64,000 bases of DNA from UBA1731 sp045595285 (lineage in GTDB: Bacteria; Verrucomicrobiota; Kiritimatiellia; RFP12; UBA1067): the NCBI GenBank assembly GCA_045595285.1, contig JAZOAC010000166.1, forward strand, positions 1-64,000, in the 5' to 3' direction. The notes below the pieces were generated by a model, which made no database searches, was not told the DNA's origin, and saw nothing but the letters and a program-made list of their open reading frames with translations. The position numbers and the translations under genes are program-made. Position 1 is the stretch's first letter. Each line of letters begins with the position of its first letter. Of this stretch, positions 41,976-51,243 are shown one piece after another.

Positions 41976-43604
41976 ATGGAAGACAAACGGGTAACATTCT
42001 TCGACACCACCCTCAGGGATGGTGAGCAGGCGCCTGGATACTCCATGACGCTTGACGAGAAGCTTCGCATGGCGAGGCAGCTTGAGCGCCTTGGCGTGGA
42101 CGTCATAGAGGCGGGCTTTGCGATCGCCTCCCCAGGCGATTTCGAGAGCGTCCGGCAGATCGCCGCCGACCTTCGCGAATGCACCGTGTGCTCGCTTTCC
42201 CGTGCGCTTCCGAAGGACATCGATGCCGCCGCGGATTCGCTTGAGGCGGCTGTGCATCCGCGCATCCATACGTTCCTCGCCACGAGCGATCTGCACCTGA
42301 GGTGCAAACTCCGCATGACGCGCGACAGGGCGCTCGAGCAGATCCGGGACATGGTCAGATATGCCCGCGGAAAGTGTGCGGAGGTGGAGTTCTCCGCCGA
42401 GGACGCGACGCGCAGCGATCCGGACTTCCTCTGTTCGGCGGTTGAGACGGCTATCGCATCCGGCGCGAGCACGGTCAATCTCCCGGACACGGTGGGCTAT
42501 GCCACTCCCGAGGAGATCGCCCGGATGGTGACGGACATCCGCAACCGTGTCCCGAACATCGACAGGGCGACAATCTCAATGCATGTGCACGACGATCTGG
42601 GGCTTGCCGTCGCAAATACCCTCGCCGGCGTGATGGCGGGCGCAAGGCAGGTCGAGTGCACCATCTGCGGAATCGGCGAACGGGCCGGCAACGCCGCACT
42701 GGAGGAGATCGTGATGGGGCTGCGGACGCGCGGAGACTATTATGGTCTCACGCACGGAATTCGCACCGAAGAGATCGGACGCACGGCGCGCCTGCTCTCG
42801 ACGATCACAGGCGTAAAGATGTTTCCGTCGAAATCGATTGTCGGTGCGAATGCGTTTGCCCACGAGTCGGGCATACACCAACACGGTGTGTTGAAGAACG
42901 CCAGCACCTACGAGATCATGACTCCTGAATCCGTCGGCGTGAAGAAGACGGAGCTTGTCCTCGGCAAGCATTCCGGACGCCATGCCTTCAGCGAGCGGCT
43001 CAAGCTCCTCGGCTATTCTCTGCCGGAGGAGCGAGTGGATGAACTGTTTGCCCAGTTCAAGCGTCTTGCGGACCGGAAGAAGAAGATACTCGACCGCGAC
43101 ATAGCTGCGTTGGCCGAGGCGGTCGCCCCGCTCGACATGGATCCCGCCAAGGTGTACACACTGGAGTCGTTTGTCGTAAACAGCGGAAACAGGATGAGTT
43201 CGACGGCAGACGTCACGCTCAGGCGCGGCGGTAGAACGTATCAGGAGGTCGCGTTGGGGACAGGCCCCGTGTTCGCGTCCATCCGCGCGGTGGAGAAGAT
43301 AGTCCGCCATCCGTTCAGCCTGGACGACTACACGATCCAGGCCGTCACCGAACATCGCGATGCGCTCGGCGAGGTGACGGTCAAGATTTCCGATGCTACC
43401 GGAACGTACCGCGGACGGGGCGTATCGACGGACATCATCGAAGGTTCGATTCTGGCGTGCCTTTCGGCCGTGAACAAGATGCTCGATGAGAGCCAGAAGG
43501 GAATCGGGACCGGTGCGGCGTCTGCCGTGCAGCATTCATTTGACAACGACATGCTTTCGGGCGGACATACCGACAAGCGCAGCGAAAAAGAAGAGGAGGT
43601 GTGA
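41976..43604 (+). CDS. leuA: 2-isopropylmalate synthase
   Basis: A 542-residue enzyme for the first committed step of leucine synthesis, condensing acetyl-CoA with 2-ketoisovalerate. The TIM-barrel catalytic motifs are TTLRDGEQAPGYSM, DVIEAGFAIASPGDFE, HVHDDLGLAVANTLAG and the AFAHESGIHQHGVLKN loop. A C-terminal regulatory domain (TLESFVVNSGNRMSSTADV onward) is present, so feedback inhibition by leucine is expected. Expression is controlled by the leader peptide and attenuator. The ribosome site AAAGGAAAAG lies upstream, and leuC starts one base after the stop. Confidence 0.95.
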   Translation: MEDKRVTFFDTTLRDGEQAPGYSMTLDEKLRMARQLERLGVDVIEAGFAIASPGDFESVRQIAADLRECTVCSLSRALPKDIDAAADSLEAAVHPRIHTFLATSDLHLRCKLRMTRDRALEQIRDMVRYARGKCAEVEFSAEDATRSDPDFLCSAVETAIASGASTVNLPDTVGYATPEEIARMVTDIRNRVPNIDRATISMHVHDDLGLAVANTLAGVMAGARQVECTICGIGERAGNAALEEIVMGLRTRGDYYGLTHGIRTEEIGRTARLLSTITGVKMFPSKSIVGANAFAHESGIHQHGVLKNASTYEIMTPESVGVKKTELVLGKHSGRHAFSERLKLLGYSLPEERVDELFAQFKRLADRKKKILDRDIAALAEAVAPLDMDPAKVYTLESFVVNSGNRMSSTADVTLRRGGRTYQEVALGTGPVFASIRAVEKIVRHPFSLDDYTIQAVTEHRDALGEVTVKISDATGTYRGRGVSTDIIEGSILACLSAVNKMLDESQKGIGTGAASAVQHSFDNDMLSGGHTDKRSEKEEEV

Positions 43605-43605
43605 A

Positions 43606-44877
43606 ATGTCCGGAATGACAATGAGTCAGAAGATATTGGCGGCGCATGCAGGGGTTGATTCCGTGCATGCAGGGGAACTTGTGATGGCTAAGCTCGATCT
43701 GGTGCTCGGCAACGACATCACCGCGCCCGTAGCAATCGGGGAGTTCCCGAAGTTCGGACGCGAACGCGTGTTCGATCGAGAGCGGATCGCGCTCGTTCCG
43801 GACCACTTCACGCCGAACAAGGACGTGAAAGCGGCGGCGCAGTGCGCCTGCATGCGCGGGTTCGCGAAGGAGCAGTCCGTTAAGAACTACTTCGAGGTCG
43901 GACACGACTGCGGCGTGGAGCACGCGCTCCTTCCCGAAAAGGGATTGGTGACAGCCGGCGATCTTGTCATCGGGGCGGACAGCCATACCTGCACATACGG
44001 CGCTCTCGGCGCATTCTCGACAGGCGTCGGCTCCACGGATATGGCTTGCGGAATGGCTACCGGGCAGACGTGGTTCAGGGTGCCGGAGGCGATTCGTGTG
44101 GTGTTGACAGGCGCATTCCGGCGCCATGTGGGCGGCAAGGATCTCATCCTGCATCTTATCGGGATGATCGGCGTCGATGGAGCGCGCTACCAGTCGCTGG
44201 AATTCACCGGGCCAGGTGTCGCGGCTCTTTCCATGGATGACCGCTTCACCGTTGCGAACATGGCGATTGAGGCCGGGGCAAAAAACGGAATTTTCCCTGT
44301 CGATGCGCAGTGCCTCGAATATCTGAAGGAACATGGGGCCAAACCGCCGGTCGTTCATGAAGCCGATGCGGATGCGGAATATGTCCGCACGGTCGTAATC
44401 GATCTTTCCGGACTCAAGCCGATTGTCGCGTTTCCGCATCTTCCCGAGAATGTGCATGATGTTGATTCCGTCGACGACATTCCGATTGACCAGGTGGTGA
44501 TTGGAAGCTGCACGAACGGACGGCTGAGCGACCTGCGGATCGCCGCCGAAATACTGGAGGGAAGGAGAGTGGCCGGGAATGTGCGGTGCATTGTCATTCC
44601 CGCCACGCAGAAGATATGGATTGAGGCGCTTGAGCTCGGCTATCTCAAGACGTTCGCCGAAGCCGGATGCGTGGTGTCGACGCCGACGTGCGGTCCGTGC
44701 CTTGGCGGACACATGGGAATTCTCGCAAAGGGGGAACGCGCCGTCGCCACGACAAACAGGAATTTTGTAGGACGCATGGGGCATGTGGAAAGCGAGATAT
44801 ATCTTGCCTCCCCTGCCGTCGCCGCGGCGAGCGCCATTGCCGGGAGAATCGTGTCACCTGACGCGATCTCGTGCTGA
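43606..44877 (+). CDS. leuC: 3-isopropylmalate dehydratase large subunit (short HACN/archaeal type)
   Basis: A 423-residue aconitase-family subunit. The iron-sulfur ligands lie in GSCTNGRLSDL and TCGPCLGGHMG, and the substrate loop is GADSHTCTYGALGAFSTGVGS. The length (about 420 rather than 465) marks the short type, also used by homoaconitases, but the leu operon context fixes the role: isomerising 2- to 3-isopropylmalate with LeuD. The start at 43606 is set by GAGGAGGT and directly follows the leuA stop. Confidence 0.93.
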   Translation: MSGMTMSQKILAAHAGVDSVHAGELVMAKLDLVLGNDITAPVAIGEFPKFGRERVFDRERIALVPDHFTPNKDVKAAAQCACMRGFAKEQSVKNYFEVGHDCGVEHALLPEKGLVTAGDLVIGADSHTCTYGALGAFSTGVGSTDMACGMATGQTWFRVPEAIRVVLTGAFRRHVGGKDLILHLIGMIGVDGARYQSLEFTGPGVAALSMDDRFTVANMAIEAGAKNGIFPVDAQCLEYLKEHGAKPPVVHEADADAEYVRTVVIDLSGLKPIVAFPHLPENVHDVDSVDDIPIDQVVIGSCTNGRLSDLRIAAEILEGRRVAGNVRCIVIPATQKIWIEALELGYLKTFAEAGCVVSTPTCGPCLGGHMGILAKGERAVATTNRNFVGRMGHVESEIYLASPAVAAASAIAGRIVSPDAISC

Positions 44878-44911
44878 AATAGGAATGGGAAACACAGAAA
44901 GGAATTAGGAG

Positions 44912-45409
44912 ATGAAGGTCAGAGGTCAAGTCCACAAGTATGGCGACAATGTCGATACGGATGTGATAATCCCGGCTCGCTACCTCAACACGTCGGAGGC
45001 AAAGGAGCTTGCCGTGCACTGCATGGAGGATATCGACGCCGGATTTGCCGAAAAGGTAAAGGGCGGCGACATCATGGTCGCGGGCAGGAACTTCGGCTGC
45101 GGAAGTTCGCGCGAACACGCGCCGCTGGCGATAAAGGCAAGCGGAATCGCGTGTGTCATAGCGACTACATTCGCAAGGATATTCTATCGCAACGCGCTCA
45201 ACATCGGTCTGCCGATCCTCGAATGTCCCGAAGCGGCGGAGGCCATTGAGGCTGGTGACGAAGTGAGTGTCGATCTTGCCGCCGGCGTGATAATGGACAG
45301 GACATCCGGGCTCGCATTCCGGGCAGAGCCATTCCCGCCGTTCATGCAGGATCTGATCGCGGCTGGCGGTCTCGCCGCCTATATGCGGAATATCAAGGAT
45401 AAATCGTGA
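44912..45409 (+). CDS. leuD: 3-isopropylmalate dehydratase small subunit (short type)
   Basis: A 165-residue swivel-domain partner of LeuC: VDTDVIIPARYLNTSE near the start and AGRNFGCGSSREHAPLAIKA, the substrate-binding loop. The size matches the short, archaeal-like LeuD that pairs with the short LeuC. AAAGGAATTAGGAG precedes the ATG. It lies between leuC and leuB in the operon. Confidence 0.95.
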   Translation: MKVRGQVHKYGDNVDTDVIIPARYLNTSEAKELAVHCMEDIDAGFAEKVKGGDIMVAGRNFGCGSSREHAPLAIKASGIACVIATTFARIFYRNALNIGLPILECPEAAEAIEAGDEVSVDLAAGVIMDRTSGLAFRAEPFPPFMQDLIAAGGLAAYMRNIKDKS

Positions 45410-45422
45410 AGGAAAAGGAGAT

Positions 45423-46511
45423 ATGGCGATGAGTGAAAATGAGAATATGGTTCGGACTAAAAGGATAGTCGCATTGCCGGGCGACGGGATAGGTCCCGAA
45501 ATCGTGGCTGAGGCGCTCAAGGTTATGGAGGCGTTGAGAACAAGGTTCGGACTGAAATTCTCAGTGGAGACATTTCCGGTTGGCGGGTGTGCGTATGATC
45601 TGTGCGGGAAGTGCCTTCCCGACGAGACGCTTGCCGCATGCAAGGCGGCGGATGCCGTTCTGCTTGGAGCGGTGGGAGGTCCGAAATGGGATTCGCTTCC
45701 GGGGGCGGAGCGTCCGGAACGCGCATTGCTGGGATTGCGTTCGGGGCTGGGGCTGTTCTGCAATCTGCGTCCTGCGCGGATATGGCCGTCGCTGATGGAT
45801 GCGAGTCCGATCAAGTGCGGCGCTGGCATGGACATGGTTGTGGTGCGTGAACTGACGGGCGGCGTATACTTTGGCGCACATACGCGTTCGGCGGATGGAA
45901 TGTCCGCCCAGGATGTCATGGCCTATTCTGTCCCTGAGATCGAACGCATTGCGCGCAAGGCGTTCGAATGCGCACAGCAGAGGCGCGGCAAGGTCACGAG
46001 TGTCGATAAGGCGAACGTGCTGGAGACGTCAAGGCTCTGGCGCGAAGTCGTGAATCGCATTGCCTCGGACTATCCCGGCGTGGAGCTTGAACACATGTAT
46101 GTCGATAATGCGGCGATGCAGCTTGTCCGCGACCCTGGGCGTTTTGACGTTCTTCTCACGGAGAACATGTTCGGCGACATTCTTTCCGATGAGGCATCGC
46201 AGATAACGGGGTCCATAGGGCTTCTGCCATCCGCATCTCTCCGCACGGACTCATTCGGAATGTACGAGCCTATACACGGCAGTGCGCCTGACATTGCGGG
46301 GAAAGGCATTGCGAATCCTCTTGCCACAATCCTTTCGGTCGCGATGATGCTCAGATATTCGCTCGGCATGCCGGACGAGGCGGATGCCGTGGAACGCGCT
46401 GTATCAGCTGCAATCGATGCGGGCGTTCGCACTCCAGACATGTCATGCGGCGGCGAAACGGCATCTACCTCTGAGATGGGCAGTGCCGTGGCAGCCCGTG
46501 TGACGGTCTGA
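45423..46511 (+). CDS. leuB: 3-isopropylmalate dehydrogenase
   Basis: A 362-residue NAD-dependent decarboxylating dehydrogenase, the last leu-specific step before transamination. Motifs: RIVALPGDGIGPEIVAEAL, the substrate-binding RALLGLRSGLGLFCNLRPA, VVVRELTGGVYFG and the NAD and metal site ENMFGDILSDEASQITGS. It has a short N-terminal extension (MAMSENENMVRTK) whose DNA contains 20 bases of the dispersed GAGAATATGRTTCGGACTAA element, which is unusual. AAAAGGAG precedes the ATG. Confidence 0.95.
   Translation: MAMSENENMVRTKRIVALPGDGIGPEIVAEALKVMEALRTRFGLKFSVETFPVGGCAYDLCGKCLPDETLAACKAADAVLLGAVGGPKWDSLPGAERPERALLGLRSGLGLFCNLRPARIWPSLMDASPIKCGAGMDMVVVRELTGGVYFGAHTRSADGMSAQDVMAYSVPEIERIARKAFECAQQRRGKVTSVDKANVLETSRLWREVVNRIASDYPGVELEHMYVDNAAMQLVRDPGRFDVLLTENMFGDILSDEASQITGSIGLLPSASLRTDSFGMYEPIHGSAPDIAGKGIANPLATILSVAMMLRYSLGMPDEADAVERAVSAAIDAGVRTPDMSCGGETASTSEMGSAVAARVTV
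45441..45460 (+). repeat. Partial copy of the dispersed element inside the leuB start
   Basis: GAGAATATGGTTCGGACTAA differs from the 17578/14420 consensus by one or two bases over 20, then diverges (no TTCTC). It encodes ENMVRTK in the non-conserved N-terminal extension of LeuB. Confidence 0.5.
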
Positions 46512-46528
46512 CATAGCGCTGCATCGGT

Positions 46529-47689
46529 CTACAGAGACAGACGCCTGTCGCCGGTGCGCTGGTATACCTGAAGATCGAACTTGGGGACGGTGACGAAGAT
46601 GCGATCGAATATGTCCGTCTGGATCTGTTCGTACTCGACCCAGTCGCGCGTTTTCGTGAATGCATAGACCTCGACAGGTATTCCTGTGTCGCCGGCCTCT
46701 GTCTGGCGCACCATGCATGTGAGCTCATGGGTGATGCTGTCGTTGTCGGCAAGCATACGCCGCAGCCATGTCTCGAATGCGGCGAGGTTGGATACCGGGC
46801 GGTCTTCAGGCTTGAGAAGCCCTTGGGATACGAGAGACTCCCTTTGTTCCGGTGTGAGTTCGCGTACCGACGTGATGCTGATCCACACGGGGCGCTTTAT
46901 GCGCCGTCCCTTTGACGTGGACATGTATCTCCAGTTGATGAAGGCGTCGCTTATGAGTGCCGAGGAGGGAATCATCGTGACCGTGTTGTCGAAGTTCTGC
47001 ACTTTTACCGTCGTGAGCGCAATGTCGATTACATTGCCGTCGGCATTGTACTTTGGCATGGTGATCCAGTCCCCGATGCGCACCATGTCGTTCTGCGATA
47101 CCTGTACGCCGGCGACGAGCCCAAGGATTGAGTCGCGGAATATCAGCATTAGCACGGCGGTGAGCGCGCCGAGTCCGCTCAGCACAAACGTGGGGCTCTT
47201 CCCCATCAGCGAGGAAACGACTATTATCGTCGCCGTGAACCAAAGGAGGATTTTTGCCATCTGGGAAAGCGTCTTGGAAGAGAATGCCTGGTTCTGAGAA
47301 TGCGCATTGGCGACGGACCTGAGCCATGTTATGACGCTGGAGAGCGCGGCGGCGCAAAGTACGACCGTTGCAATGTACAGGATGCGCGACAGGGAAGCGG
47401 CCGCATCGGGGCTTTTAAGGAACGCCTTCGGGAGCCAGGCGAAGAGAATCCATGAGAATATGAACCACGCCGATGCCCTTATGAGAGTCGCGGATTTTGT
47501 CCTGTGCGCAGCGGTGTCGGACGGTTTCGCCATGAACTTGCGCGCTATTGACGCTCCGGCGATACACAGCGCAGAGGCGATGCCGGTGATGACGGCAGCG
47601 CATGTCGTCGTGGCGGCGGCCTTTGCCCAGAATGCATCCAAGCCCGCACCGGCCATCCAGTGGTGGATATTGGTCCATATGGTTTCCAT
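46529..47689 (-). CDS. MscS-family mechanosensitive channel
   Basis: A 386-residue protein with about five membrane helices, ending in the pore helix region VLSGLGALTAVLMLIFRDSILGLVAG, then the beta domain (VRIGDWITMPKYNADGNVIDIALTTVKVQNFDN, described as one stretch in two parts) with the MscS signature TMIPSSALISDAFINW. The longer N-terminus is closest to the YbdG/YnaI-type rather than minimal MscS. It opens on membrane tension to relieve osmotic stress. The start at 47689 is set by AAAGGAGG. It converges with leuB and opposes fork movement. Confidence 0.88.
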   Translation of the reverse strand: METIWTNIHHWMAGAGLDAFWAKAAATTTCAAVITGIASALCIAGASIARKFMAKPSDTAAHRTKSATLIRASAWFIFSWILFAWLPKAFLKSPDAAASLSRILYIATVVLCAAALSSVITWLRSVANAHSQNQAFSSKTLSQMAKILLWFTATIIVVSSLMGKSPTFVLSGLGALTAVLMLIFRDSILGLVAGVQVSQNDMVRIGDWITMPKYNADGNVIDIALTTVKVQNFDNTVTMIPSSALISDAFINWRYMSTSKGRRIKRPVWISITSVRELTPEQRESLVSQGLLKPEDRPVSNLAAFETWLRRMLADNDSITHELTCMVRQTEAGDTGIPVEVYAFTKTRDWVEYEQIQTDIFDRIFVTVPKFDLQVYQRTGDRRLSL

Positions 47690-47935
47690 GTGTTTTCCTC
47701 CTTTTTGCCCACGAGTATACCATACTTGCACAATATGATGTAGCACTATGATCGCTTCCCTTCTCAAAATCGGTTTGAACACGTTTCTTGTAAATGTCTG
47801 AAAATGATATAATTGCCGACGATGGATAACTGAAGTATGCTGACGGCTGTACAAGGAGACTGTTTTAACTTGTATCGGCAGAGGAAACAGTTCGGTTGGA
47901 TTCATGCTTTGAAATAGGATGATCAAGAGGGTATC
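47690..47935. promoter_or_regulatory. Divergent promoters between the MscS-type gene and the lactamase-fold gene
   Basis: Minus strand: TATGGTATACT at about 47726-47716 for the channel gene. Plus strand: TGATATAAT (hexamer about 47806-47811) for the lactamase-fold gene, leaving a 120-base leader. No further gene is seen. Confidence 0.5.
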
Positions 47936-48703
47936 ATGACTACGAGAAGAAAGTTCGCTGAATCGGTGGTTCTTGGCTTGTCGGGGACAGTCTCTGGACT
48001 TGCTGTGATGGGGTGTCGGTGCAAGCCTGAACAATCATCGGAATTATCGCTTTATGCATTCAAGTATGCGCAATCTACAATCGCGGAAAACCGTGTCTAT
48101 CGTGGCGCATCAAAGTCTCGCCGCGTACCGATATCGTTTCTCTTCTACATGATTGAGCTAGGCCGCAGGAAAATTCTAGTTGATACAGGATGTGAATCCA
48201 TATCCGGCTTCAAGATGGATCATTTCATAACACCGGTCGCCCTCCTGGAACGATATGGCATTACTCCCGGTGACATCTCAGACGTGATTGTCACTCATGC
48301 TCATCGGGACCATATCGGATGCGTTCCGCATTTCAGAAAAGCCGTCGTCCATATTCAAAGAGACGAAGCAGCCGTAGGCGCAAAGTACCTGAAGGGACTA
48401 AGTGTTGATCTGTTCGATGCAGACCGGGCAGTGGCGGATGTCATAGAGGTGAAGAAAATTGCCGGACATTCAATCGGATCTTCAATCGCAATTATTCATC
48501 ATAAGGGCAGACGCATCGTGCTTGCCGGCGACGAATGCTATGTGCGCGGGTGTCTTGACAGAAGGATCCCCACCGGTGCGAGCTATAATCCAGAGAAAAG
48601 CGAAGAGTTCATTCGCACGTATTCAAGTGGCGACTACGAAGTACACCTATATCATGACTTTTCAACGCTCCCTGATCAGAATGGCGTGCTGAAACTGATA
48701 TGA
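47936..48703 (+). CDS. Exported metallo-beta-lactamase-fold hydrolase, lactonase-like
   Basis: A 255-residue protein with the zinc motif VTHAHRDHIGCV (HxHxDH), a downstream His in KIAGHSIGS, the bridging Asp in LAGDECYV and a final His in LYHDFS. The overall arrangement resembles AttM/AiiA-type lactonases. The N-terminus TTRRKFAESVVLGLSG then VMGC looks like a twin-arginine leader with a lipobox Cys, suggesting a lipoprotein. The substrate is unknown. GAGGGTA precedes the ATG. It converges with the XylR-like gene (16-base gap, no clear terminator). Confidence 0.8.
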   Translation: MTTRRKFAESVVLGLSGTVSGLAVMGCRCKPEQSSELSLYAFKYAQSTIAENRVYRGASKSRRVPISFLFYMIELGRRKILVDTGCESISGFKMDHFITPVALLERYGITPGDISDVIVTHAHRDHIGCVPHFRKAVVHIQRDEAAVGAKYLKGLSVDLFDADRAVADVIEVKKIAGHSIGSSIAIIHHKGRRIVLAGDECYVRGCLDRRIPTGASYNPEKSEEFIRTYSSGDYEVHLYHDFSTLPDQNGVLKLI

Positions 48704-48719
48704 AACCCGCGTGGATAGG

Positions 48720-49871
48720 TCACTTGTGCCGATTTCGCCATTCGCGCATGGAGATGCCGGTCTTGCGTTTGAAGTATTGACGCAGAACCGCCGGTGATTT
48801 CCATCCCGAGAGATCGGCGATGGTTTCCAGCATGACGTCTTTGCGCCTGAGAAGCGAATGGACGACCGCCAGTCGCGCTTCGAGAATGGCATCACCGATC
48901 GACATCCCTGTCGCCTTGCGGAAGCGTATTTCCGCCAATCGTCTTGAACATGGGAACATCTGCGTTACATCTGCTGCGGTCAAACCGGTTGCCGCATCGT
49001 GGATGATGCGTTCGCGGGCCGCTTCCACACAGGCGTCTCTTTTGCGTAATGGGTCGCTCGAGGCCCGTCGCACTACGCGCAGCGGTCCGAAAAAGATGTT
49101 TTTCAATTTGACGTCAGGCATTTGCATTTGTTGATCAAGCAACTGAGCCGCAAAAAATCCTGCTTCGTTGAAATTGATCTCCACAGAGGAGAGAGACGGT
49201 GTTATGTTGGCTGCGATAAGTTCGTTGTTGTCGATGCTGACAACGGCAAGATCGTCGGGTATGGAAATTTCAAGGGCTTTTGCCGTCGAGATTACTTCTC
49301 TCGCGGTAGTGTCGTTTGCAGCGAAAATGCATGCGGGTTTCGTCAGGTTGGAGAGAAATTGTCGCATTTTGTTTTGAATAAGCGTATTAGCCGCCGATCC
49401 CATTGTATTGGCAGTGAAAATTTCCGGGCTGAATCCGTGAAGGGCGAGCGTTTTAATGAATACACCTTTACGGATGTTCGACCAGGTGGTATCGCCAAAC
49501 AGACTCATGAATGCAAAATGACTGCGTCCAAGACGGATGATTTCTTTGGATGCCAAAAGGGCGGATTGCCGTTGGTTGTGGAATACGGAGGCGATGCGGT
49601 CGGGCTTATCGCCTGCAGAGCGGTTGAGGAAGACGGTAGGTGTAGCGCTGAAAGCTTTTGGAGAAAAGGCATTGATGATCCCGGCGCAGTCTGCGATGCA
49701 GCCGTCCGGCTTCCATAGATCCAAAAGCCGAGAAACGTTTGCAACCCGTCGACAGTCTTCAATGATGTTTACCGCCCAGCCGCATTTGTTCGCGTATTTC
49801 TGTGCGCCTTGCAGTTTATGTCGTGCGGATTCGCTTGGAGTATGTTGAAGATATAAAATTGTTTTCGACAT
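48720..49871 (-). CDS. XylR-like regulator (LacI-type sensor fused to AraC-type DNA-binding domain)
   Basis: A 383-residue protein: an N-terminal periplasmic-binding-like sensor (SKTILYLQHTPSESARHKLQ; PACIFAANDTTAREVIS; LAVVSIDNNELI) and a C-terminal AraC helix-turn-helix pair (AARERIIHDAATGLTAADVTQMF, shown in part; ETIADLSGWKSPAVLRQYFKRKTGISMREWR). This is the architecture of E. coli XylR, a sugar-responsive activator. The start at 49871 lies eight bases after TGTGGTATATT on the same strand, so a leaderless mRNA is likely. It is divergent from the transporter operon and probably binds the 42-bp element found before that operon and before the glycosidase at 55565. Confidence 0.88.
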   Translation of the reverse strand: MSKTILYLQHTPSESARHKLQGAQKYANKCGWAVNIIEDCRRVANVSRLLDLWKPDGCIADCAGIINAFSPKAFSATPTVFLNRSAGDKPDRIASVFHNQRQSALLASKEIIRLGRSHFAFMSLFGDTTWSNIRKGVFIKTLALHGFSPEIFTANTMGSAANTLIQNKMRQFLSNLTKPACIFAANDTTAREVISTAKALEISIPDDLAVVSIDNNELIAANITPSLSSVEINFNEAGFFAAQLLDQQMQMPDVKLKNIFFGPLRVVRRASSDPLRKRDACVEAARERIIHDAATGLTAADVTQMFPCSRRLAEIRFRKATGMSIGDAILEARLAVVHSLLRRKDVMLETIADLSGWKSPAVLRQYFKRKTGISMREWRNRHK

Positions 49872-49901
49872 GAGGCTGTAATATACCACAGTTCGTGTTG
49901 T

Positions 49902-49972
49902 TTCGCAAATGATACGATAATAAATGCGTGAAATCTACTGTATAAAATGGATGGTTTGGTATAATTTTGCGC
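49902..49972 (+). promoter_or_regulatory. Activator-type element and promoter of the transporter operon (copy A)
   Basis: 42 bases at 49902-49943 (core TACGATAATAAATGCG) match 55473-55514 with three differences. The element ends over the -35 position; TATAAT lies at 49960-49965 in the extended form TTTGGTATAAT, and the ATG of the transporter follows after seven bases. Directly repeated AAATG motifs are spaced within it, consistent with an AraC-family dimer site. Confidence 0.7.
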
Positions 49973-51220
49973 ATGATTAAAGCAATTCAGAATAAATGGA
50001 CGCTCCTGGCGTTCCTTTGCGGACTGTTTCTCGTCTACACGGTAGATAGAGCCATTCTTGGCGTTTTGGCGATTCCCATTCAGGAGGAGCTGAAGCTTTC
50101 GGATGTGCAGTTCGGTCTTTTGAGTTCAGGTATTTTCTGGACGTATGCGATAGTCGTTCCGTTTGCCGGGTTGATCGGAGACCGTTTCAACCGCAGCAGG
50201 CTTATCGGCTGGGCGGCGATTTTCTGGAGCGTGATGACGTTATGCGCCGGCTTTGCGAATGGATTCATCACTCTCTTCCTGCTGGTTTCAGTTGCTGTCG
50301 TCATCCCGCAGACTCTCTATTCTCCAACGGCAAACGCGCTCATTTCCGAACATCACAAGGATACGCGCACGCTCGCTCTTTCATGCCACCAGGCCGCCTA
50401 CTATACGGGTTGGTTCGTCTCTGGTGCGGCGGTGGCGCTCGTTCTTTCCCTCTGCGATTCCTGGCGCTGGACATATTTCATATTCGGCGGTGTCGGTATC
50501 GTTTTAGGTTTTGCTTTTCTCCTTTTCAGCAAATCAGATAACAGCCAGAATGTCACTTCTGCGGCAAAGCCTCCGATATCGGATTCGCTCAAGGCGTTCT
50601 TCTGCTGTCCGACCGCGCTTCTCTGCGCCTTTGCCTATATCATAGAAGTGTTTGTCGGTTATGGCTACAGCGCTTGGGGACCTAAGTTCATCGCCAAAAA
50701 ATTCAATCTCACGCCCGGCGCGGCGGGAACAGGTGTAATGTTCTGGCACTATGCGGCGGCGTTCGCGGCGATTCTTGCGTCCGGCTGGCTGACGGACCGG
50801 TTCATCAAACGCTATCCGCGTTTCCGTCTCGTATTCATGCTGGCGACGCAGTTTGTCGCCGCCCCGATGCTTGTTCTCTTCGCCTTTGGGCCGACGTTGG
50901 CTTCCGTATGGACGGCCGCCGCCGTGTTCGGTCTTTCCCGCGGCGCTTACGGAGCCAACCAGTTCGCGGCGATTTTCGATGTCGTCGATTCCCGTTATCG
51001 GGCGGGAACGCTCGGCTTCATAAATGTGCTGGCCGGTCTCATTGGTTCGCTCGCCCCCATAGGAATAGGCTATCTTTCGCAGACATACGGCAACCGCGGC
51101 TTTGAATGGGGCTTTGCCTCGCTCGGAGTTTCGTTTATCGTGGCGATTGCCGCGCTACTGCTCGCACACTTCGTGACGTATAAGCGTGATCTGAAAAAGA
51201 AAGCCTTGGCGCAAGTTTAA
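49973..51220 (+). CDS. MFS transporter, sugar acid/oligosaccharide type
   Basis: A 415-residue protein with 12 predicted helices. The early part VDRAILGVLAIPIQEELKLSD and GLIGDRFNRSRLIGWAAIFWS is typical of anion:cation symporters and related MFS. It probably imports a sugar or uronate released by the exported enzymes under the same regulator. The start is ATG 49973, seven bases after TATAAT, so a leaderless mRNA is predicted. It is first of a three-gene operon with the SDR (24-base gap) and the DapA-like gene. Confidence 0.87.
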   Translation: MIKAIQNKWTLLAFLCGLFLVYTVDRAILGVLAIPIQEELKLSDVQFGLLSSGIFWTYAIVVPFAGLIGDRFNRSRLIGWAAIFWSVMTLCAGFANGFITLFLLVSVAVVIPQTLYSPTANALISEHHKDTRTLALSCHQAAYYTGWFVSGAAVALVLSLCDSWRWTYFIFGGVGIVLGFAFLLFSKSDNSQNVTSAAKPPISDSLKAFFCCPTALLCAFAYIIEVFVGYGYSAWGPKFIAKKFNLTPGAAGTGVMFWHYAAAFAAILASGWLTDRFIKRYPRFRLVFMLATQFVAAPMLVLFAFGPTLASVWTAAAVFGLSRGAYGANQFAAIFDVVDSRYRAGTLGFINVLAGLIGSLAPIGIGYLSQTYGNRGFEWGFASLGVSFIVAIAALLLAHFVTYKRDLKKKALAQV

Positions 51221-51243
51221 AGATTAAAAATAGGAACGTTAAA

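Noticed and set aside
45543..45562. GGTTCGGACTGAAATTCTC in leuB as a further dispersed-element copy
   Set aside because: It needs a two-base gap to align and encodes the family-conserved FGLKFSVE segment, so it is likely chance.
44645..45919. Long antisense frame across leuC, leuD and leuB
   Set aside because: It overlaps three conserved genes and has no family similarity.
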